A stretch of 64,000 bases of DNA from Sipunculus nudus. Lineage: Eukaryota; Annelida; Sipuncula; Golfingiida; Sipunculidae. Under the pieces are notes generated by a model. It saw only the letters and a program-made list of their open reading frames with translations, was not told where the DNA came from and made no database searches. A program made the translations under genes and the position numbers. Shown here piece by piece: positions 35,401-50,400 of this stretch (positions are counted from its first letter, which is position 1; every line of letters starts with the position of its first letter). The stretch is taken from contig CM049314.1 of assembly GCA_026874595.1 (NCBI GenBank), positions 2,007,318 through 2,071,317 on the forward strand, in the 5' to 3' direction.

Positions 35401-38400
35401 GAGAACTCTGCACAGAACAGGTAACACACAAAACCTGAAATGGTATGATACATGATCATTCTGCCCAAAAAATGTATATACATGATCAATTTGTGACAAT
35501 TTTTCTCTGACAGAAGCACCCAAAGGACCTTGAGAATTAAGCTGACAAAAATATTTAAATCTTAATATTCTTGCTTTTATTCTTAAGGAAAAATATCCTT
35601 TGGATAAAAAAATCATTACTGCCATTGTTTTTGTCACTGGTTAGAAATATTTAAGTATAATTAAGCAAAGGAAATGAGAATAAAAGACACAGCCCCCTGA
35701 GCCCAGTATTAGTGTTTTCATTATATTCTGCCTGCTTGGTTGCGGTCCTTCTGGAGAAAGAGAGACAGGAAATTGTTGTGGGAATGAGATATATTCTAAA
35801 ACATAAATGTTCATCCTGCTTTTGAATAAACAATCAGTTATATTTTTATAACTAACAGTAATGCAAGCTTTTTTTTCACTTCAGTTTTATTAATATATTG
35901 ATTGACATGTCATTAAATGGAATATAATGAATTTGCTCATACATGCAAGGAAAATGCAAACTCTTGTCCAGAAACTTCTTGATAAGAATGTCCATGTGAT
36001 AGGCCAACGCTTCAGACTTTGCAAAATTCATATGCATAAAGTGGTAATTATTCACCAGCAAAAAAATCCTTGCAAAATTTCCTGCTTTGCAGTACTCCTT
36101 TGGGTGCTTCAAGAAAGAAAAAGAAAGGGAGAAAAATGAGATTTCGCAAAAATGGCGATATCTAGAGAACCAGCACCGAGACGGCTACGGGAGAAAGTAC
36201 GTACTCGTAAACCTAATAGACGGGGTTGGCCAGAGCAGATTCACCAAGAATGCAAACTTGTGACGCATGTAGGTCTCCAGACCTCTTTGAAAATGATATA
36301 GGGAGGATATTTGTGTTGTAGTCTTTTTTCTGCAAGGAACAGGAAAGTAGAATATATGTATGAAAGTTTGATAAAGGAGGAAGACAACACAGATGATGAA
36401 AATTAATCAATTCACACATTGAATTTAAACAAAGTTAAATGTGATGTTGTTTGAACATAATTAATAGTGGATCAAAACCATGAGTGTACATGTTATGAGT
36501 ATGAATATTGGAGATATACATACTCATAACTTGTATGTTGAAGATGTTCTCCTATGTCCTTTTATATAAATATATATAAAACACCCAAAATAATAAATGA
36601 CCCTGTAAAATAAGGTGGAGTAGATAAAAAGTATGCAAGAAGTCTTACAGTGGGGGAACATACCAAAAATGCCAATCAGACCACTGACATGCATGCATGT
36701 ACATCTGTACTAGTGTGGCCAATCCTCTGTATCATTTGAACTACCTTGTATGCTGCTTATCAAAAGCGTGTGGTTTATTCCCTATAGAATTCTGACATTA
36801 TGAAGCAATATTCATGAAATTCCCCAGATTCTTTGGCAAAATAAATTTATTTTTTTTTTGCTTACTGGAGGCTTAACACTGTAAATGTAAATCTTTACTA
36901 TATAACCTATTTCTGCATACACACAATGCCTTAAAGATAAACTAAAATCTTTTTTTTTTAGCTCTAGGATATGATTTCTTTTATTACATCAGAAATCTTC
37001 TAACTAGTAATTACTAGAACTGATAACGAAATAATAATAATAACTGATCCCTACACTATCAATAATGCATGGCTCCATAAATGGGACAAGGAATTATAAA
37101 AAATATTCACTTTAGTATTCATACAAAAATATGACCCCATGATCTTTTTTTCAGATTTTTGCCTATAATAGTAAATTATTTCATAATACCACAAGTTGTG
37201 TAGCTTTCAGCTAGGACAATACAACAGACCTTGCACATTGTGAGTAATTTGACATTTGTGGTAAAACACAAAGAAACAGCAGCTGCCAAAGTACCTTGAT
37301 CACCACAAACATTATAGTTCCCCAGATGAGCTAACAGTGAAACACAGAGCAATGAGAATCCTGTACAGAGTCCTGATCCACACCGGCTTACCCTCCAACT
37401 GCTGACATAAATAGCATTTATCACTTATATAGCGGGAGGCTTAACCATATTACCCATATTTATGAAGGCACATGCCATGCAGACATTGTTATCCTAAGCA
37501 AATTCAACAAATGTTATGAACCCCGAGGTATCACCACTTTAACCTTTTTGGCTATATATGTTACTGTATTGCTTCTATTACTTCATCCCATTTAATAGTT
37601 CAAACTACTTTATTTTATCAAAACAAATGAAATTTTAGGTATTTATTAATTAATGCTGTAATATACAAAGTAGCTTTATATGAATAAAATTTGATTCAAC
37701 ATGCACTTTTTCCAATTTTGAAACTTCAAAACTTGAAGGTAAATCAAACAAACAAAAACATAGGTTTATAAAATGAAAATATGCATTGCAATTACAATAA
37801 GAACATTTTTCTTATTAAAAATGACCCAGCTTCATCGAAATTTTATTTTACTCTTTGTGGAAACTGCCTTGAATTTTGCAACTATCTAAAACTAAGCTTG
37901 CTGGTGTCTCAGCAAATGACAAAGTATTAAAGTGGTGATCTAAATCTTAACATGGCTCGAGCTAAATAACAAGAATAGGCCATGCTTAGCAACAGACCTG
38001 CTTCTTTAAATGTACAAATTAAAACCTATATAGGTTGTGTCCTTGAGGCTAAAAAATATTTCTACAAAAAAAAAGAAACACACTTATGCAACCAATGAAT
38101 GTATGTTAATGACAAAAGATGAAACCATGGAACGATAATCAAACCATCAAGGACACCAATAAATAGTGAAACAACCACTCATAAAGACCAAAAATATCTT
38201 GGTATGTTCCAGGGTTTAAAACAGGAATATGTTCTACTGAAAAGTGGGATCCAGATAATACAAGACCAGACATACAAAAGAAACAGAACAGGACTCGACA
38301 CAAATAGAAGTAAACTGCTACTTTTGAACCCTCTCTGACATGGATATTTTTATCACTTTTGGACACTGGGCCCTCTCTGATATGGGCGTTTTTATCACTT

Positions 38401-41400
38401 TTGGACACTGGACCCTCTCTGATATGGGCGTTTTTATCATTTTTGGATACTTGGCCCTCAGTAACATGGGTGTTTTTATCACTTTTGAACACTGGGCCCT
38501 CTCTGATATGGGTTTTTTTATCACTTTTGGACACTGGGCCCTCTCTGATAGGGGCGTTTTTATCACATTTGGACACTGGGCCCTCCTTGATATTGGCATT
38601 TTTATCACTTTTGGACACTGGGCCCTCTCTGATATGGGTGTTTTTATCACTTTTGGACACTGGACCCTCTCTGAAATGGGTGTTTTTATCACTTTTGGAC
38701 ACTGGACCCTCTCTGATATGGGTGTTTTTATCACTTTTGAACACTGGACCCTCTCTGATATTGGTGTTTTTATCACTTTTGGACACTGGGCCCTCTCTGA
38801 TATTGGCGTTTTTATCACTTTTGGACACTGGACCCTCTCTGATATGGGCGTTTTTATCATTTTTGGATACTTGGCCCTCAGTAACATGGGTGTTTTTATC
38901 ACTTTTGAACACTGGGCCCTCTCTGATATGGGTTTTTTTATCACTTTTGGACACTGGGCCCTCTCTGATAGGGGCGTTTTTATCACATTTGGACACTGGG
39001 CCCTCCTTGATATTGGCATTTTTATCACTTTTGGACACTGGGCCCTCTCTGATATGGGTGTTTTTATCACTTTTGGACACTGGACCCTCTCTGATATGGG
39101 TGTTTTTATCACTTTTGGACACTGGACCCTCTCTGATATGGGTGTTTTTATCACTTTTGAACACTGGACCCTCTCTGATATTGGTGTTTTTATCACTTTT
39201 GGACACTGGACCCTCTCTGATATGGGTGTTTTTATCACTTTAAGACACTATGCCCTCTCTGATATGGGTTTTTTGTCTGAGGGAAAGACCAGTGTCCTCA
39301 TTTGGCAGAATTCTCTGTTATACATCAAATATTTCTTGAATTTCAGTTACATGAAAACCTGGATTTGAGTAGACTTACACTAAGACAGTTATGTAATAAG
39401 ACAAAATGGACTTGACAATGTTTTAATTTTTTAACTTTCTTTTGAAGAAAGTCAATACTTCAAGACTGATCCAGATTTCTGAGAACATATAGGTCTATAT
39501 CAGATTTGACTAAAAATAATACTGATACACTGGTCTACATGATCAATTTTAATTATATATGTTTTGAAATAGCTGCTTCTTCAATCTAAGGGGTGAACTT
39601 GGACTATTATATTTCTGTTCATAAAATTTATTTTAAGATATCAGCTGTGTCAAATATTTCCTTGCGTGAAGTAAAATTTTTGATGAAACTACTAAATACT
39701 TGTTCATAAAAAATTATTGTCCAACTAGACATCTTTTTTTTATGTAATCCTTGGGTCTGCTTCAGATTGCTATAAGCCTAGGCTATACACAACCATGGTT
39801 GTAACATGATGTTAATTTGCCTGCATTCTTTTTCACTCATTCTTTCAATTTTTGTTAAAATGTTACTGATTGGCCAGCATAATTTCCAGATTAGTGTCCA
39901 GTACCCCAACAGAAAATTTCTAAATTTAGCCACCCTAAATTTGAATCAATTGTTTCTTGTCAAAAGGCTAATCCATACAACAAATACAGAACTTTGGCAC
40001 ATTACACGAACGACAAACAGAAAACGGATAAAAAGAGTGAAGCTAGCTGCACCTGTGTCCAGATTCTCTCCTTAAACATAACTGACTAGCAAAAACTTTA
40101 CAATTTTTCCATGGGTCACCCTTCCACAACATTGCGCTGGAACTCATTAAGAACTTCTGGAGATATTGTGTGGACAAACAGACAAACAGGGGTGAACAAC
40201 CGCAGTTATCTCTTTGGAAGAGATGTAGAAGTAAAAGATCAGGACAAACAACATGTATCACTTCAGAGTTTATATCTCTTGTCATGAAAGGATTCTGTAT
40301 GAACTGCAAGTTTAGGAGTCTCTAAACTCCTACAGAAACTCACACAGAAAGGCTAAATTAGCATGAAAGGAAAAAAAGGATAATTACAAACAGTCTGAAA
40401 CACATCTCCAGATGTCTTGAAATACTGTTTAAAACTTTACAGTGGAAAGTTTCTTAATGTCTCCATTTTACCATAAAGATAATCATTTAAACAGTAAGAA
40501 AGTTTGGCCACATTGTCTCGCTGAGAAAACAACTACATGAATTTGCAAGACAGAAGGGAACAAGTGACACACTTTTTATATTTCCACACACAAATGAATC
40601 ATTTGTCATTCATTGACAATTCTAATAAGACCTTTAAGGTTATATATTTATCAACTGAAAATCAATGGATCATGTTTATTACTCAAAATCAAATTTTCAT
40701 ATTAGCTTTGCATGAGTAAGAAGATATGTCAAAAGTTTCCACCATGTTGTATCTATTATCTGAAATGCTTACAGAAAAGTGATGAGATCATTTTTACTAA
40801 AGTGGCAAGATTTCAAAATTTTATTACAGAAATTAATGAAGATTTCAATGCAACTATAGCAAAATATTTATAAATAACACAGAACTTGAGATCATTCTCA
40901 TTAAAACCTATAAATAAATTCAAGGATGCATATTTAGAATAAAGTTAAATATTAAATTCCAAAATGAAAATCATGACAATGTCTAATCTATTTCATCTCT
41001 AAATGATTTTGATTTTTGTTATGTGATAGAAGACTAATTCTAGGTGCTAATGTCCAAGTCTCTAAACATTTATAAAGATATCACACATACAAATAATAAC
41101 TATAACATGACTGCACTATTCTATTTCAACATATACTTCAAGCTACCACAGTACAACTTTTTTTACATGGAGGATAAGTGATTTATGATGAGGTGCTATG
41201 GAGCGTACCTTTTTCCTTCTTGGAGAGTGAATCTTGCTTGTGGTATCCCTGACAGCCCTCAGTACCACATCAGGTAACAACGCCAACACGATACACATCA
41301 TCAAAATAAAATAAGTAATGGGTTGTCCCATAACCTCAATGAAACTCATGTAGAATGAATGCTCATCAGTGAATAATGTCCTACAAATAATAAAAAAAAA

Positions 41401-44400
41401 ACCACTTAAATAGAGTTATATCTTATTTTCATTTTAATCATTATTTTACATTTTATCAAGGATTTTAATGAGTTTTTATTTGAGGCACAATTTTTTCAGG
41501 TCATCCAATTATTCATTTGAAATAATTCAAACTTTAATAAATAAGGGTAACAAGTGTTTTTTTTTCCTAATGTTCCCTTTTAAGGGTCTAATGTCACTGA
41601 AGCCCAGCCATTAATAGACATATAATTTCTTATTTTCAAAATTATCCGCTTTTTTTAACTTTTACATATACCAAATGGCTTTGAGTATATATCATGCAGA
41701 GGAAAGGTTTGAAATACCTTCCTGTCTAGTACTGACACAACTGTGAATACAAATAAATGAAAAAATTAAGAACTGTTGAAAAATTTAAATAAACTTACCA
41801 TATAATGGCAGTGTAAAAGAAAACAGATCCAAAGAAGATGGCGAAGGTGAACGCAAATGCGAAGAATGCTGCCCCCGACCAGTAGTACCAATCCAGCATC
41901 AGCTAAAAACAGAACAAACTTAAGATGTTAAAATCCCAAAAGGTCATGAATATAAGCAATGTCCAAACACCCTACATTTTCTGTTAGTGTTTCAGGGCAT
42001 GTCCTGCAGGAGGCATTGCTTACTGTTATTGGATGAAGATAATATAATTAAGTAACATAAAGACTTACAGTGCCACTTATACAAAATTTAAGTGTTTGTT
42101 TGATGTTTAGGATGTCAGTCTAATTTTTTTATGCATAACACAAATATCTTGTGAAAGTTTATTTCAATTAATAAAATTCTAATGTAAAAAAAACATGGAG
42201 GTAATCAAAGTTTTTACCTTAACATTTGCAATAATGACTATAGCAGTGTAGATAAGGCAACCGTGTTCATAAAGGCCCCACATCTGAAACAAAGGATGAC
42301 ATTCTTTTATTGTAGAATGAAAGATCTGTACAGATGAATCCCAAAACAGGTTCATATATAAGAAGAATACATAATAAATGTAAGTTTACAATAACTGTTA
42401 GTGATATAATAAAAAAAATACTTATTTCTGATATAATATGAAAATTGAACATAGAGTTCACAGCAGCATTCTTGCTATAGTTGCAATGGTCATTGATCAG
42501 AATATATCTTGATCAGAATTAGTGTTTTTAGCACTTTTGAACATGGCCTAAATCACTAGTATTGAAGGGAGAATGCTTAATATTTAGGTGAGGACTCTCT
42601 AATAATTCTCATTAGAACAGGTTTGGAAATAAAAGAGAAAATTACAATTACATGGAACTTTTCAAAAGTATTTCCTATGTCTGTGCAAAACTGAAATTTT
42701 TAATAATTTTTCTCCTGTGCTGAGCATTTTTCTAATATTTAGCAAAGTTCCTCAAATGTTTGAATTTACTTTGTGTTTTACTCACCTTGCCGTGGGTGGT
42801 CATGGGATCCCCATAATGGAATGTCAAGTATGGAACAAAGAATACAACCAAGGAATGCCAAAGACCTAAATAAACAGAAGAGTTTAAAATAATGTATAAC
42901 AAATACATAGCATAATATCCTGCAACTTATAAAGACCACACCTACTGGGAACTGCATATTTTTTTTTATTTGAGATAGCATACCTGGACCCCCCCCCCCC
43001 TTATCTAAAGTCAGTCTAAAAGTTGTTTAAAATTCACATTAGACCACATAAAGGTTACATCATTTTAAACCTGGTACAGTGTTCTTTTTGATGGTATACT
43101 TTTAACTGAAATGGACATGTTATTGTAACTTTTTTGAAAATGTTTAAGTGGACTAATATTGACAATATATTAATATAGCAGTTTTATATATACATTTTAC
43201 ATATGAGTTTTATCTCATATATAAACTTTTATTTTATATCTAAATTTAATTTTATATATTCAAATTGGTGCTTATAAGCAGATCTGGTAGACTTCCATTG
43301 ATCTTTAATGAGCTCTTTCTGGACATTGTTTGTCAGGTGTTCTGTTCAAGAATATGCCAAACGGCCATAATGTGTCATTGACAGTTTTAAATATTTGCAT
43401 GTGTACATATGAAAGACCAACTTACCTAACATATTGTTCTTCATAAACTGACCCCATGACAAGACACTATTTCTGGCAATTCGTCTAACAGTCAGAATAA
43501 AACATGCAATATATTAGTAGTGTTTGGTCATGCACTGCAGTGATCACTGGATACAATTTCAACATTAAAGAGTCCTTTCATAATATAAGATATTAATCAA
43601 ATATTTCCTCTATACTGCTTACGCAGTGGTAACATTTGCTTTTTTTTTCTAATCCTTTCTCTTATATCAACTGCTTGCAAAGTTGGCCTTAAATATAGAT
43701 CTGTCAGGGTGCCGGCAGGGGACAAACAATGACAGCTTGGTATCATGGTTTTGCCGAGATTTTTTTGTATTCAAAGCTGAATCCTGCTCTTATTTGCTGG
43801 CAGACTCTTGGCCCTGTGCCAGCACCCTTTGCAGCTAAAAACTGCAAAGGTGGTCAATGCAAGCAGCTGGTGAGTGGACAATTTTAACGTGACCATTGCA
43901 TGAGGAATGTAATCTTGTCTCAGCTTATTTTGATAATTAAGAGTTGATTATTTTTAATAACACCAAAAATAAAGTGTTGCCAGGATTAACCAGGGAGTTA
44001 TTATTTTTTCCACAGTGTGGTATTTTGTGAATATCATTTTAAAGGATGTACAATTCTTCATAAAAAAAGTTTTTTTTTCTGTCTAAAACACTGTAGGTAC
44101 CAAAATAAAGGTACAATATCTGCAAATGGATTTTTATTTCATCACACCTACCTGTATAACTCTGGCTTTTTCATAAGAGTCATCCGTGGAATGTGCTGCT
44201 CAAACAAGCCATACAGTAGGATCGGCAGCGCTGTGAACGCCGTGTTGAAGAACGTCAGGAAAAATGTGTCATATATGGACTGAAAATAAAGTACAATTCA
44301 AATTTGTGTTTTATAAACATGACATAATATTCATGTGAATTAATCTAAATAAGTTTTATTTAAATAATTTTAAATACTTTCATAATTGAAATTCATATTT

Positions 44401-47400
44401 GGAAACCTGGCATAGTGACAGCAGGGCATATGCTAATAATCCTTTACATTTATTCAGTTTGCCACGAGCTAAAAGCCCAGGTGGTGCTGCCACCTACAGT
44501 TTCTCAAAAGCACTACTCAAGGCAAAATTTGATTAATAAAATAATGCATATACTGCCATCTGTCATCCTGGTTGTGTACTAAATGCATTCTGATGGAAAA
44601 TCAGGGGAGTTCTGAATATTGGTAACAGTAAGATTTGACACATTCACAAGATAAATTTAATATTCCTTTTTCTATAACATCAGGAAATATCTATTTCTTG
44701 ATCTATTTTATTAATATTACACCATCTTCATCAGATGAGTGTTACATGAAACATAAAAATGTATTTAAAGTCAGCAAAGGTTCATTCAGTAATTCCCTGT
44801 CCCACTGGATTAGATATTTTCGGACAAGTAGCTCAGGAAAGGTATGGAATATCACACAAAGCTCATGGCGTCACGCGAATGTGCAAGTGGCAATGGTGAC
44901 CCACTTTCCCCGCAGTGAATTGGACAATAAAATCAATTTACAATACCCCTCTAGGTGTCAATGGCCCAGAACCTACGTGATTTTAATCTTCCTCCAAATT
45001 AATGTTCCGCGAATATTGCGAGGGAACATATAAAACAACCCAACCCTTTAATTCTGATGCCTGTGTACTATTACTTTTTGGAACAGCCTATCTTTGAACA
45101 CAGCCTATCTTTGAACACAGCCTATTCAAGTTTTTTAACGATTGTCTACAACATCTTTATGGTAAAGGATCACATGCTTTAGGGGAATTCCCTCATTAAT
45201 ATTTATTGAATAGATTACCCATTGTATTTCTAATACAGCAGCAATGTTTACAAGAGTGGTCACTGACCGGAGTTCATTACGAATCTTAGTGATGTGAAAA
45301 TAACATTTGTGCGGATTATAAATAGCAGCATGCAGTAGTGAGTCACAAAAATAAGTTTGTTCGATTATGTAAGCAATGGACTGTGATCCCTTCATACTTG
45401 TTTTGAAGTAATTTGAGATTTTAACAGGTTCGCTTCTAATTACAGTGAGGAGAAGCGAGTGATACACAAAGTGACTCCGTGTGTACTCATGGTACATGGT
45501 TAATTAGCGGTTTGTGTTTGCAATATGACAAACAGGCTCCTCAAAGGCTTGTATAATAAAGTAAAAAGGACCAGCTTTCTTTGATAATAATAAACAAGAT
45601 TCCCTTCGTTATTTGTTCAGCAGAGCAAGATTAATTCCTTCTTTTTAAAGTAAATATTGTTGTTAACTTGTAAATATTGTTGTGAATATGATTTATACTG
45701 ATGTATATATCCCCCATCTATTTGTATAATAAATAAATGAATGTTTATGTAGACATGTATGCATTGGTTTTCTTTGTTCGCTTCATGCTGAGGGCTGAGA
45801 CTTAAGACCACCTGAGACTATGGACCACCTGTGACATCACTTTTAGTGTTGCACATCAGGTGGTCTCAACTCTCAGGTTTTACTGTATATCATTAAATAC
45901 ACTTACCTGTGCTGAGAATGCTGCGACGAACTGGAAGTACAGTTGTGCTGTGATAAAAGCTACATTCTGAAAAAGAAATGAAATACATGTAATAATGATG
46001 TGCTATAAAGACCAAAAAAAAAAATTCTAACATAAATATATGCTTATATGGGTTGACATGTTCCCACTCCGATATAACAATCAGGCAGTTGCTGGAGCCT
46101 ACATACATTTATAATGTATACATTTCACAATCTGATAATTTGGAACCACTTTGGGTCATCCCCCAAGTTTCAAGATCCATGAAATAATAAAAAAATTCTA
46201 GCAGAATGTGTAACAAGGGACCCATGGGTCACGGCGCTCAGCTGATCGTGATTGGACTATAAATGTTTCTCCACTATATCGAGTCGATAAAGCTTATGAA
46301 TATCATGTACATGTTAGGCTATTATAAAGGAATTTTATGTAATATGTGAGTAAATGATAAATGAAATTACCTGACTGATGGATTAATAGAGTCAAATAAA
46401 GTGGTTTATTTTTTATTTATTTAGGAGGGGTTGAAAATTGTGATATATTTGAGCAAATATGAATGCAATGACAGCAGTAATAAGCAGTAGTAGAATGATG
46501 ATAAGGCTATTTGTTGAAGGATCTAAAGTGTATGGTAGTCTGCAAGCGTTCAATTTGACAGATATGATGTTATGATTAACTATGCTGATGAAGTGATTTA
46601 TGAATATGTGACTGTATGACACAATATCTCTTTAGTCTTGACAAGGTACATTATTGTGATGCCCACTATGTCTACATATTACACAATATTGACATAATTT
46701 CTGGCATGTACATAGGTACCTATGGACGAATAGTTATACAAAATATTAAAGTATGAATATATCTGATTCATCTTGTTCTTGCTTACTGAGGCTGACTTTG
46801 GGATGGGGTTCGGAGAAGGGAAAAGTGAGACCAGCACAAAGGTGGATGTAGAAATATTCTATTGTAATGTTTTTCATTTATATAAGAATATGAAAAGCTA
46901 AGAGGAAAGGGGCCCTCCTACTTGGTTATAGTAAAGTTCTAAATATATGATTGCAAACTAATACTCTGACAAGACTGTCATGAAGAAAAACAGTAAAAGT
47001 TTTGAGATACTGTGTTGCATATGAAAATTTATAGTTGGACAGGCAAGTGGACAGAATGGACTAATACCTTTATTTCACTTTCAAGAGAATAATGCATTTA
47101 AATTTAAATATAATCCTATTATTTTAAGCAGATCCACTTTTTCCATTAAGAAGTTTTTATCTGAATCATTTTTTTTATTTACAGGTTTATAAATTTTTAA
47201 TTAAAAAACCTGAAAATAAAAGTTAAAATATTAGAATTGTTGCAAAAGTTGCAATCATTATATATACATAGTAAAAAACATTGGGTCATATTATGCATAC
47301 ACATATATTTTATTATTTTTAAATCATAAATGTTTAAACTGAATTTAAAAGAAAATAATGCCACAACATGGCATCTACAAGAATATTCCTTGAATCACTA

Positions 47401-50400
47401 TTAAATAGTTTTGCACATTGGAGTTTTCAGGACATGCTTAATTTTATTCACCAAAATAAAATAAAAGTAAATTTGATAAAATAAAACATCTTTTCAAATA
47501 AAGTATACACACTGTTGGTTGAATGAGGGACAAACAATATCATTGTGCTAATTGCTATCCCAGTTTTAATTAATTACTGGAATTAATAGTCAATTTCACA
47601 CCTGGTGAAGTTTTTACTCTTCTGAAGTAAGGAATTACTTATCTCATGAACATCCACACTTTCACAGCAATACACCACTTTGTGGACACAATTAAATGTA
47701 CACTTTAATCATTGTAACCCTCGTGGTACAATACAAAATCTAAAATGTAGCATGTCCAAGAATAAAATTAAAATACAGAAAAATTATAACATTCATCTAG
47801 TTTATGCACCAGCTGGGGGGGGGGATAAGTGCAGGCAAAGGGGAAGCCTGCTAGTAGTGGCCAAGCTGGGCCAAGGTAAGCTGCCTGGGGTGGGTTACAT
47901 AATGCAAGTGAAGGCTGTACTACCAGGTGGGCTAGATGTAAACAACACTTGACATGGTGTATGAAAACATGAATAAAAGCTATTCATTCCAATCAATTTC
48001 TTTTGAATGTTCAGATTTTAAAAGATTAAATCCTTGTGCATATATGCTGGGAAAATTAAATCAACAGTGCCAAAGTTGGACAAAATTTAAGGTATTGATT
48101 TTTTATTTATGCTAATAACTTGAAAAATTTGCAAAATTCAGATCTAATTTTGGGTAAACAATTGAATCTTGATTAAATAAAGTTATATTCCTGAAAAAAA
48201 GTCTCTAGGTTCAGCAATTCTCATGTTAGGTGAGTAAATATATTTCCTGATTTTTTAAAAAATTGCATTATGTTTTGGCCCATATCTTCAAAATAATACC
48301 CAATACTGACCTAATTTTTGGTATGTTCATAGAAAATGTATAAAAAAATGTGATTACTAAATACGATCAAAAACAGATCAGTGGTTTTGATATAAAGCAG
48401 CCTTGAAGTGTAACAATGGTTTTTTTTATGGAAAACAGAGTTTTTTTTCCTTAATATCTCGAAGGAACAAAGTCCTAATGACCCAATTTTCGGTATGGTA
48501 GGAGATTTTGGGGACATCTAAAATTATGTCAACAGCCTGGGGAGCATAGAGATGTGGACTGAATGACCTACAGTCATCAAAGTGGACTGCCTGACAATGT
48601 AAGGGAATACAACAAGAGCCTCAAAAAAAATTCAATAACTAGCCTAAATTTGCAGCTTTTATTTTCAAATTTCAGATTTTTACAGATTAAATCCTTATGT
48701 ATACATGGTGTGAAAATTAAACCCACAGTACTTACAGGAAAAAAACGTGCCATGGCCAAAGTTGGGCAAAATTTAAGGTACCAATTTTATATTTTTGCCA
48801 ATATTTAAAAAAAATTTAACAAATTTTGATCTAATTTTTGGTATACAATTAAATTTTTATTAATTAAAGTTGTATTACTGAAAAAAAAGTCCCTACCTTT
48901 AACACTTTTGGTCTTAAGTGACCAAATATCTTCTTGATTTTTTTACAAAGTCCATTATGTTTGGGCCAATAACTGTTTTAAATTATATAATACTGACTTA
49001 ATATCTGGCATGTACATAGGAACTATATAGAGGAATATTTATGGTAAATATGAAGAAAACCAGATGAGTGGTTTTGATATTAGGCAGTCCTGAAGTGTGA
49101 AAATAGATTTCTAACAAGGGACCCATGGGTCACGGCACTCAGCTGATCGTGATTGGACCATAAATGTTTCTCCACTGTGATACTATATCGAGTCGATAAA
49201 GCTTATGAATATCATGGACATGTTGGGCTATTATAAAGGAATGTAATGTAATATGTGAGTAAATGATAAATGAAATAACCTGACTGATGGATTAATAGAG
49301 TCATATATAGTGGTTTATTTTTTATTTATTAAAGAGGTGTAGAAAATTGTGATATATTTGAGCAAATATGAATGCAATGACAGCAGTAATAAGCAGTAGT
49401 AGAATGATGATAAGGCTATTTGTTGAAGGATCTAAAGTGTATGGTAGTCTGCAAGCGTTCAATTTGACAGATATGATGTTATGATTAACTATGCTGATGA
49501 AGTGATTTATGAATTTGTGACTGTATGACACAATATCTCTTTAGTCTTGACAAGGTACATTATTGTGATGCCCACTATGTCTACATATTACACAATATTG
49601 ACATAATTTCTGGCATGTACATAGGTACCTATGGATGAGTAGTTATACAAAATATTAAAGTATGAATATATCTGATTCATCTTGTTCTTGCTTACTGAGG
49701 CTGACTTTGGGATGGGGTTCGGGGAAGGGCAAAGTGAGGGCAGCACGAAGGTGGATGTAGAAATATTCTATTTTAATGTTTTTCATTTATATAAGAATAT
49801 GAAAAGCTAAGAGGAAAGGGGCCCTCCTACTTGGATATAGTAAAGTTCTAAATATATGATTGCAAACTAATACTCTGACATGACTGTCATGAAGAAAAAC
49901 AGTTAAAGTTTTGAGATACTGCAATGTATGAAAATTTACAGATGGAAAATTTACAGATGGACAGGCAAGTGGACAGAATGGACTAATACCTTTATTTCAC
50001 TTTCAAGGGAATAATGCATTTAAGTTTATATATAAGCCTATTTTTTTTTAAGCATATCCACTTTTTCCATTAAGAAGTTTTTATCTGAATCATTTTTTTT
50101 ATTTACAGGTTTTATAAATTTTAAATGAAAAAACCTGAAAATATAAGTTAAAATATTAGAATTGTTGCAAAAGTTGCAATCATTATATATACAGAGTAAA
50201 AAACTGAAACTATAAGTTAAAATATTAGAATTGTTGCAAAAGTTGCAATCATCATATATCCAGAGTGTAGCTCATATTGGGTCATATTATGCATACAGAT
50301 ATATTTTATTATTTTTAAATCATAAATGTTTAAACTGAATTTAAAAGAAAATAATGCCACAACATGGCATCTACAAGAATATTCCTTGAATCACTATTAA

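Larger units (their letters stand above)
29493..41208. other. large last intron of the flippase gene
   Basis: 11.7 kb of AT-rich intron. It contains a three-unit diverged repeat at 33540-33930 and the 42-bp minisatellite at 38318-39280. No exon with convincing splice sites and conserved coding was found, and the short reading frames have no domain. Confidence 0.55.

Noticed and set aside
38139-39368. Open frames of 294-355 codons on both strands
   Set aside because: They result from a 42-bp tandem unit without stops. A possible acceptor at the upstream edge (TTTCCCTCAG) leads to stops in all three frames before the array.
44635-45497. Frames of 132 (plus) and 120 (minus) codons in the intron between exons h and i
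   Set aside because: No recognisable domain, no matching splice phase, and the frames differ from the gene's exons in composition.
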